The translations under genes were made by a program, and so were the position numbers. The notes beneath the pieces were generated by a model. The model worked only from the letters and a program-made list of their open reading frames with translations, was not told the DNA's origin and did not search any database. From contig OX352761.1 of the NCBI GenBank assembly GCA_947095585.1, forward strand, positions 106,668,390-106,732,389: a DNA stretch of 64,000 nt, given 5' to 3'. Of this stretch, positions 59,271 through 64,000 are shown piece after piece; the stretch's first letter is position 1, and every line of letters starts with the position of its first letter. The DNA is from Nephrocerus scutellatus (taxonomy: Eukaryota > Arthropoda > Insecta > Diptera > Pipunculidae).

Positions 59271-59712
59271 GTCTTTGAATCTTATCCTCCTCTGTGACCC
59301 TGGGGCCCGGGGTCTCCAAAATTTTACAAAAAGTGTTGTCCATCGGAGATACATACTTCTGTAAAATTTGAAGAAAATCTGGTTATTTTTTTGAAAAAAA
59401 TTTTATGGGGCCCCACGACCCTGGGGTCCGGGGTCTCCAAAATTTTTACAAGAAGTGTTGTCCATCGGAGATACATATGTGTATAAAATTTAAAGAAAAT
59501 CGGGTTAATTTTTAAAAAGGTAATATATAGGCAGCCCTCGGCTCTGAGGCCTGAGGGGCCCCAAATTTTAATAAAAAGTTTTGTCACCGGAAATATACAT
59601 GTTTGCTAAATTTCAATAAAATCAAGCTATGGGAAGTTGCTTAAAAATTGATCAGAAAATCTGACCAGCCAGCCAGCCAGCCACGGACACGCAAAGTTAA
59701 TATAGAGAATTT
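59270..59712 (-). repeat. Tandem-unit repeat family, 3 units plus terminus
   Basis: Three reversed units read AAAAAGTGTTGTCCATCGGA, GATACAT and TTTGAAGAAAATC, with GGGGTCCGGGGTC-type linkers. The terminus GCCAGCCAGCCAGCCACGG then TTAATATAGAGAATT is the reverse of the 28330 end. Confidence 0.88.
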
Positions 59713-59985
59713 AAAAAGCGACGTTTTGTATCGTTGGGTAGCGCGGTTCCTTTGAGGTTTGCCGACGACAGTTTGATGAAAGCAGAGTTGCATATTCTTG
59801 TGCCGGTTGGGTTGGGATCGTTTTCCTTAAATAATCGCAGTTGGGACATTAGACTGGTACTTGGACAATTTTTGGTAATAGAATTGGCTCACCGTAGGAA
59901 CGTAAATCCCCGTCTGACAGCTGAAGTATAACGATGTTCTCTCATAGCATTTTGTAGCAAATATTTCGTTCGCTAAGTGAAATCA
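59713..59985. other. Nothing recognised
   Basis: A 65-residue plus frame (59734-59931) has no recognised content. Confidence 0.3.
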
Positions 59986-59989
59986 CCAC

Positions 59990-60470
59990 GATGGTCAACA
60001 TATACATAGTCATGTCCGTTTGCTTACGATGCCTGGCTGATGTGGCTAGGCTATTATAGGCGGCTTTAAAGTCTATATAAACAGTTGATGAATTGAATTT
60101 TTGAAATCCATTGATTTCTGAAAACCATCCCAATACATTAGGGATTACGCATTGTGTTCGCTGAAACGCCTCTACTCGCTTGATCACTAACGTTATGAGA
60201 AAAAATCTGATCAGCTATTGATTTGGCTAAGACTTTAGCCATCTTAACCTTGTCCTTATAGAATAGGGACGAATTTTTTATACGCTCTACTCAACATTAT
60301 TATTCGATAATTTCTGCGCAGAGGATATGAACCCTTTCTCAAGTCTTTTGGACTGTTTTTCTTCTCTCATACTACTTACTAAATAAAATGCTTTGTACAG
60401 TGCTGATATAGCGTCATACGGCGAAATCTTTGGTAGAACTTCCGGCTATCTTTCAAGAAGAGAAAATTTA
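59990..60470 (-). mobile_element. RTE-like LINE fragment, badly decayed
   Basis: The minus frame reads STVYIDFKAAYNSLA near 60065, the motif A block of the RTE-like copies. 60415-60440 matches their GTCATACCGCGG...TTTGGTAGAACTT stretch. Confidence 0.65.
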
Positions 60471-61635
60471 TTATCGAACTTAAAAAAAAAACTAAAAACA
60501 AAATAATATTCGCCCTTAGAATCAAATGATTTCAATTGAAGCAACAAATAGGCGGCCGACACTTCTTCGCATTATCCGCACATAATATACAGACACAATG
60601 TGAGAGTTCATGCGATTTCCTTCAATGAAAAAATAGCCATTCCACAATGTGACAAAAAGGAGAATTAATTCAATTTGAAATTCATCGACAATAGATAATT
60701 TTTTCCCACCGACCGGCGACCAAGATGAGGCATCAAAAGGGGTGCACTTTTGGGTGCTAAGGTGCCCATGTTGTGTACCATCACCAACGAACGGATGAGA
60801 CTGAACGAACAATGGGCGACCCTTGGGCCAGCCACATTTTCCGTGAGGTCATCATTATTCTAATCCTACGAATTCGCTTTTGATATTAGGAAAGAACCAA
60901 GAAGCTGGAAAAAAATACCACTTACTCGTATATCACAAAGGATATGGTGATATTTTTTTCTCCTTTCTTGTTTTTGTTTCTATCGATCGTTCACTGGTGT
61001 GCTGTATGCGCGTCAATGTACGCCCATAGCGCACACATAAAATGACCAGGAGCAAAAATGTGACAACATGACCGAGAGGAGAGGATATCAGAAGAGGAAA
61101 CAACACAAAAAAAAGCCAACAAAAAGTATCGTCCATCGAGCATCCATTAAAAATTCAAATGTAGAACCGAGTTAGAGGATTCCTTATTCAGTTTAGTGAG
61201 GCTGCAGGCAACACAGAAGGGACTCTCTCGTGTAGGTACTCTCTTGTCTTGGTATGAACTTAAGACCATAGGTAAACATTGCAGACAGTGACGTACTCAC
61301 TCATTGTGTGTCACTGTGATTTGATTACTGTGATCCTTGTGTGCTGCAAAAGGAGGTCGACGAATCGATTAATCATTGTCTTCGCGGAGCGAGTGCAAGA
61401 AACGTGCTGAACAGAAAAAAAATTCATCCACAGTCCACACACAAGCACATAAACGCATACATGCAGTTGTGATCGCGTGGTGTTCGCACATCTCTAATAA
61501 AATCATTGTGCGATATTGGGCTTTTTTGGCCAGTATTGAAACGTGTGGAGTAACGGATGGTACCGTGGAAGTGTGCTATGGGTTCAAAAGTTTCATAAAT
61601 GTTATTTTAAGAATGTATGACTGATTGACTGAATA
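60471..61635. other. Unique-looking DNA
   Basis: No transposon or gene is supported. Open frames at 60522-60812 and 61376-61624 have no domain or splice context. Confidence 0.4.
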
Positions 61636-61639
61636 AAAT

Positions 61640-63130
61640 TTCTCTACTGCCTTTTACACTATTAATCATAATTTTGTTAAGCTCCTAAATACTTTCTCTC
61701 AAATAGGTATCAGAAAGTACTCATCGGGTATTCTTAGTGTTCGTATAGCCAGGTTGAGTCTGGTGTGCCACAAGGTTCTATTATGGGACCGTTTCTATTC
61801 TGTATTTCTATAAACAACTTAACTGATTAACTGATTAATTGCTTGTTGGATTTCTCTAAGACCATTGACACTGTAAATTACGATATTCTTTACAATTAAC
61901 TAAGACATCTCTTTGATTTTGAAGATAATTCTGTTCAGCTCTTAAAGACTTTCTCTCAAAAATGTATCAGAGAATTCTCGTCGGGGATTCTTAGTCTTCA
62001 TACAGCCAGGTTGAGTCTGGTCTGCCACAAGGCTCTATTTTGGTACCGTTTCTATTCTGTATTTATGTAAACAACTTAACAACTTTACTGATTGACTGAT
62101 TAGCTGCTTGCTGGATTTCTCTAAGACACTATAAATCATGATATTCTTTGCAACAACCTTTTTTATCTTTGATTTTGGAGATAATTCTGTTCAGCTCTTA
62201 AAGACTTTCTCTCAAATAGGTTGAGTCTGGTCTGCCACAAGGCTCTAGTTTGGTACCGTTTCTATTCTGTATTTATATAAACAACTTAACAACTTAACTG
62301 ATTGACACATTAACTGCTTGTTGGATTTCTCTAAGCCTTTAACACTATAAATCATGATATTCTTTGCAATTATGTTAAGCTTCTAAAGACTTTCTCTCAT
62401 ATAGGCATCAGAAAGTACGTGTTGGGTATTCTTAGTCTCCGTACAGCCAGGTTGAGTCTGGTCTGCTACAGGGCTCTATTTTGGTACCGTTTCTATTCTG
62501 TATTTATGTAAACAACTTAACAACTGTACTGATTGACTGATTAGCTGCTTGCTGGATTTCTCTAAGACCTTTGACATTATAAATCATGATATTCTTTGCA
62601 ATAACCTTAGTTATCTTTGATTTTGGAGATAATTCTGTTCAGCTCTTAAAGACTTTCTCTCAAATAGGTATCAGAGAGTACTCGTCGGGGCTTCTTAGTC
62701 TTCGTACAGGTTCAGTCTGGTCTGCCACAAGGCTCTATTTTGGTACCGTTTCTATTCTGTATTTATATAAACAACTTAACTGATTTACTGATTAACTGCT
62801 TGTTGGATTTCTCTTAGCCTTTGACACTATAAATAATGATAACAAACAAACAAATAAACTTATTCAACTTTGATTTTGGAGATAATTATGTTTAGCTCTA
62901 AAAGACTTTCTCTCAAATAGGTATCAGAGAGTACTCGTCGGGGATTTTTAATCTTCTTACAGCCAGGTTGAGTCTGGTGTGCCACAAGGCTCTATTTTGG
63001 GACCGTTTCTATTCTGTATTTATACAAACAACTTAAAAGGCATTCTTAAAAACGGCAACTTTCACCTTTTTGCTAATAACGCTCAAATTTACATTTCGCC
63101 TTTTTGGGGTTAAAGTTGAGGAATTTCTTT
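61640..63130 (+). repeat. Tandem array: six units of an RT motif A-to-B segment
   Basis: The anchor GTCTGGT(G/C)TGCCACAAGG begins near 61758, 62015, 62225, 62456, 62715 and 62972. Spacings are 257, 210, 231, 259 and 257. A full unit reads LLDFSKTIDTVNYDIL (motif A), then DNSVQLLKTFSQ, and QVESGVPQGSILGPFLFCIY (motif B) in one direction. Only the last unit continues into KGILKNGNFHLFANNAQIYI, the catalytic box with both Asp replaced by Asn. The source is a CR1/Jockey-type LINE RT. Confidence 0.92.
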
Positions 63131-64000
63131 GGGTGTTTTAGACCCTCTTTATTTTTCCAGTAGTTATTTGTGCATTGTATTGTTGAATACGTACAGAGGC
63201 CTTGGTCATATGAAATGAGTTTTAGCTCCTTTTTTTGCCATTAGGTCAGCCATCTCATCACCAGTATATGCCCTTCGTGTCCTGATACCCAAATAAGCTT
63301 GAAATTGTTATTTTTTGACGGATTATTTAGGGCATATTGCGATTCGATGACTGCCTTTGATCGAAATTCATACTTGTTTAGTATTTTTATCACGGCTTGA
63401 CTGTCAGACATTATATTTATTTCAGTTGCAGCGTTTATTGCGTATATTTCCGCTTGAAATATTGTGGAGTCCTTGCATAGTGGAATGACTTTGTGGCATC
63501 TTGGTCCCACTGTTCCTGCTCCTACTCCTACTCCTTCACTTGTTTTTGATCCATCAGTGAACCATTTTTGAGAATCATCCCTGATCCATTTGGGTTTGTT
63601 GTGTGTTTAAAACTTATTTTAATATGATTTTGGTCGCTGGTTCGTTGTGGTTCGTTTACAGTTTTTACCTTTTCAAGTATACTCATATGCCCTTGGTGGT
63701 TTCCTTGTTTGAAGCTGTATATTTTGTGAAGGGATATAGTTTGTCTGGTTGTTTCTTCTTTGATGGCAATGTGTAACAGGGTTAGATTTAATAGAGCTTC
63801 TAAACCCGCTGTAGGTGTTATTCTCATTGCCCGTTGTAATACTTACACATGCTAGTCTTTGTATTTTGTTTTGCTTTTTTATTGCTGTGCGTTGTTCCTT
63901 TTTTTCACACCATATTACCGACCCGTATAAAATACTGGGTTTGATCATTTGGGTATAGGTCCAAGAAGTCATTTTTGGGTTTAGTCCCCAGGATATACCT
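63131..64000 (-). mobile_element. I/R1-like LINE: thumb/connection and RNase H, runs off window
   Basis: The minus strand starts at the edge with MIKPSILYGSVIWCEKKEQR and KIQRLACVSITTGNENNTYS (connection region, 63970-63830). After an indel come GLEALLNLTLLHIAIKEET and a TDGSKTSEGVG-like RNase H start near 63540. TIFQAEIYAINAATEI, IMSDSQAVIKILNKYEF and KLIWVSGHEGHI follow. The RNase H acidic residues are mostly recognisable. At least two frameshifts occur. Confidence 0.87.

Noticed and set aside
60522..60812. 96-residue minus frame as a gene
   Set aside because: No domain, signal peptide, splice context or repeat relation was found, and its composition is that of random AT-rich DNA.

Overview
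This window is eukaryotic genomic DNA, most likely from a brachyceran fly. The one confident gene is spliced with GT-AG introns. The remaining DNA is AT-rich, full of (TTG)n/(CAA)n-type tracts, and carries decayed insect transposons of many classes (RTE-like, Jockey-like, CR1-like, R1-like and RNase H-bearing LINEs, mariner, Tc1-like, Helitron, a tRNA-derived SINE). Species assignment is inference; the transposon mix would suit a tephritid or similar fly. There are no bacterial operons, rRNA genes, functional tRNA genes or CRISPR arrays.

GENE. From 15167 down to 6917 on the minus strand, seven coding exons join in frame into an 807-residue protein. It has a signal peptide and two tandem copies of a module made of a Cache-like ectodomain followed by a six-cysteine EGF-like domain. 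This module is typical of the GPR158/GPR179 orphan receptor family. The protein ends in one hydrophobic segment and has no seven-helix domain. The 5.4-kb fifth intron is filled with LINE debris. Two weaker protein-coding candidates lie elsewhere: a possible secreted-peptide exon (25744-26006) and a possible multi-membrane-segment receptor fragment (21382-21991). Both are tentative.

REPEATS, left to right. 1-240 mariner remnant; 1000-2940 RNase H LINE (+); 3320-4730 Jockey-like LINE (-); 7690-11280 intronic LINEs; 18336-19245 LINE pieces; 19245-20270 an inverted-repeat structure; 20760-21340 CR1-like LINE end; 22889-25000 SINE-like, R1-like and RTE-like pieces; 26890-28329 a bounded Helitron; 28330-29500 a tandem-unit repeat family; 29840-33235 R1-like, mariner, RTE-like, SINE; 36610-40670 two opposed RTE-like copies separated by a SINE inside a mariner; 42540-47160 unidentified DNA, RNase H LINE, Tc1-like element; 49760-52440 repeats and another LINE; 53180-55930 the best RTE-like copy, a Tc1-like element and a SINE; 57690-60470 RTE-like pieces and the tandem-unit family again; 61640-63130 a tandem array of a reverse-transcriptase segment; 63130-64000 an I/R1-like LINE running off the end. 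Unique-looking DNA lies between (15.4-18.2, 33.2-36.4, 40.7-42.5, 48.3-49.6, 55.9-57.6 and 60.5-61.6 kb).

The most unusual items are the six-unit array of an RT motif A-to-B segment, the duplicated GPR158-type ectodomain gene, and a Helitron that keeps a helicase fragment and carries a purine/pyrimidine-biased minisatellite. All transposon proteins here look dead (stops, frameshifts, lost catalytic residues). Clade names for LINEs are by eye and approximate.
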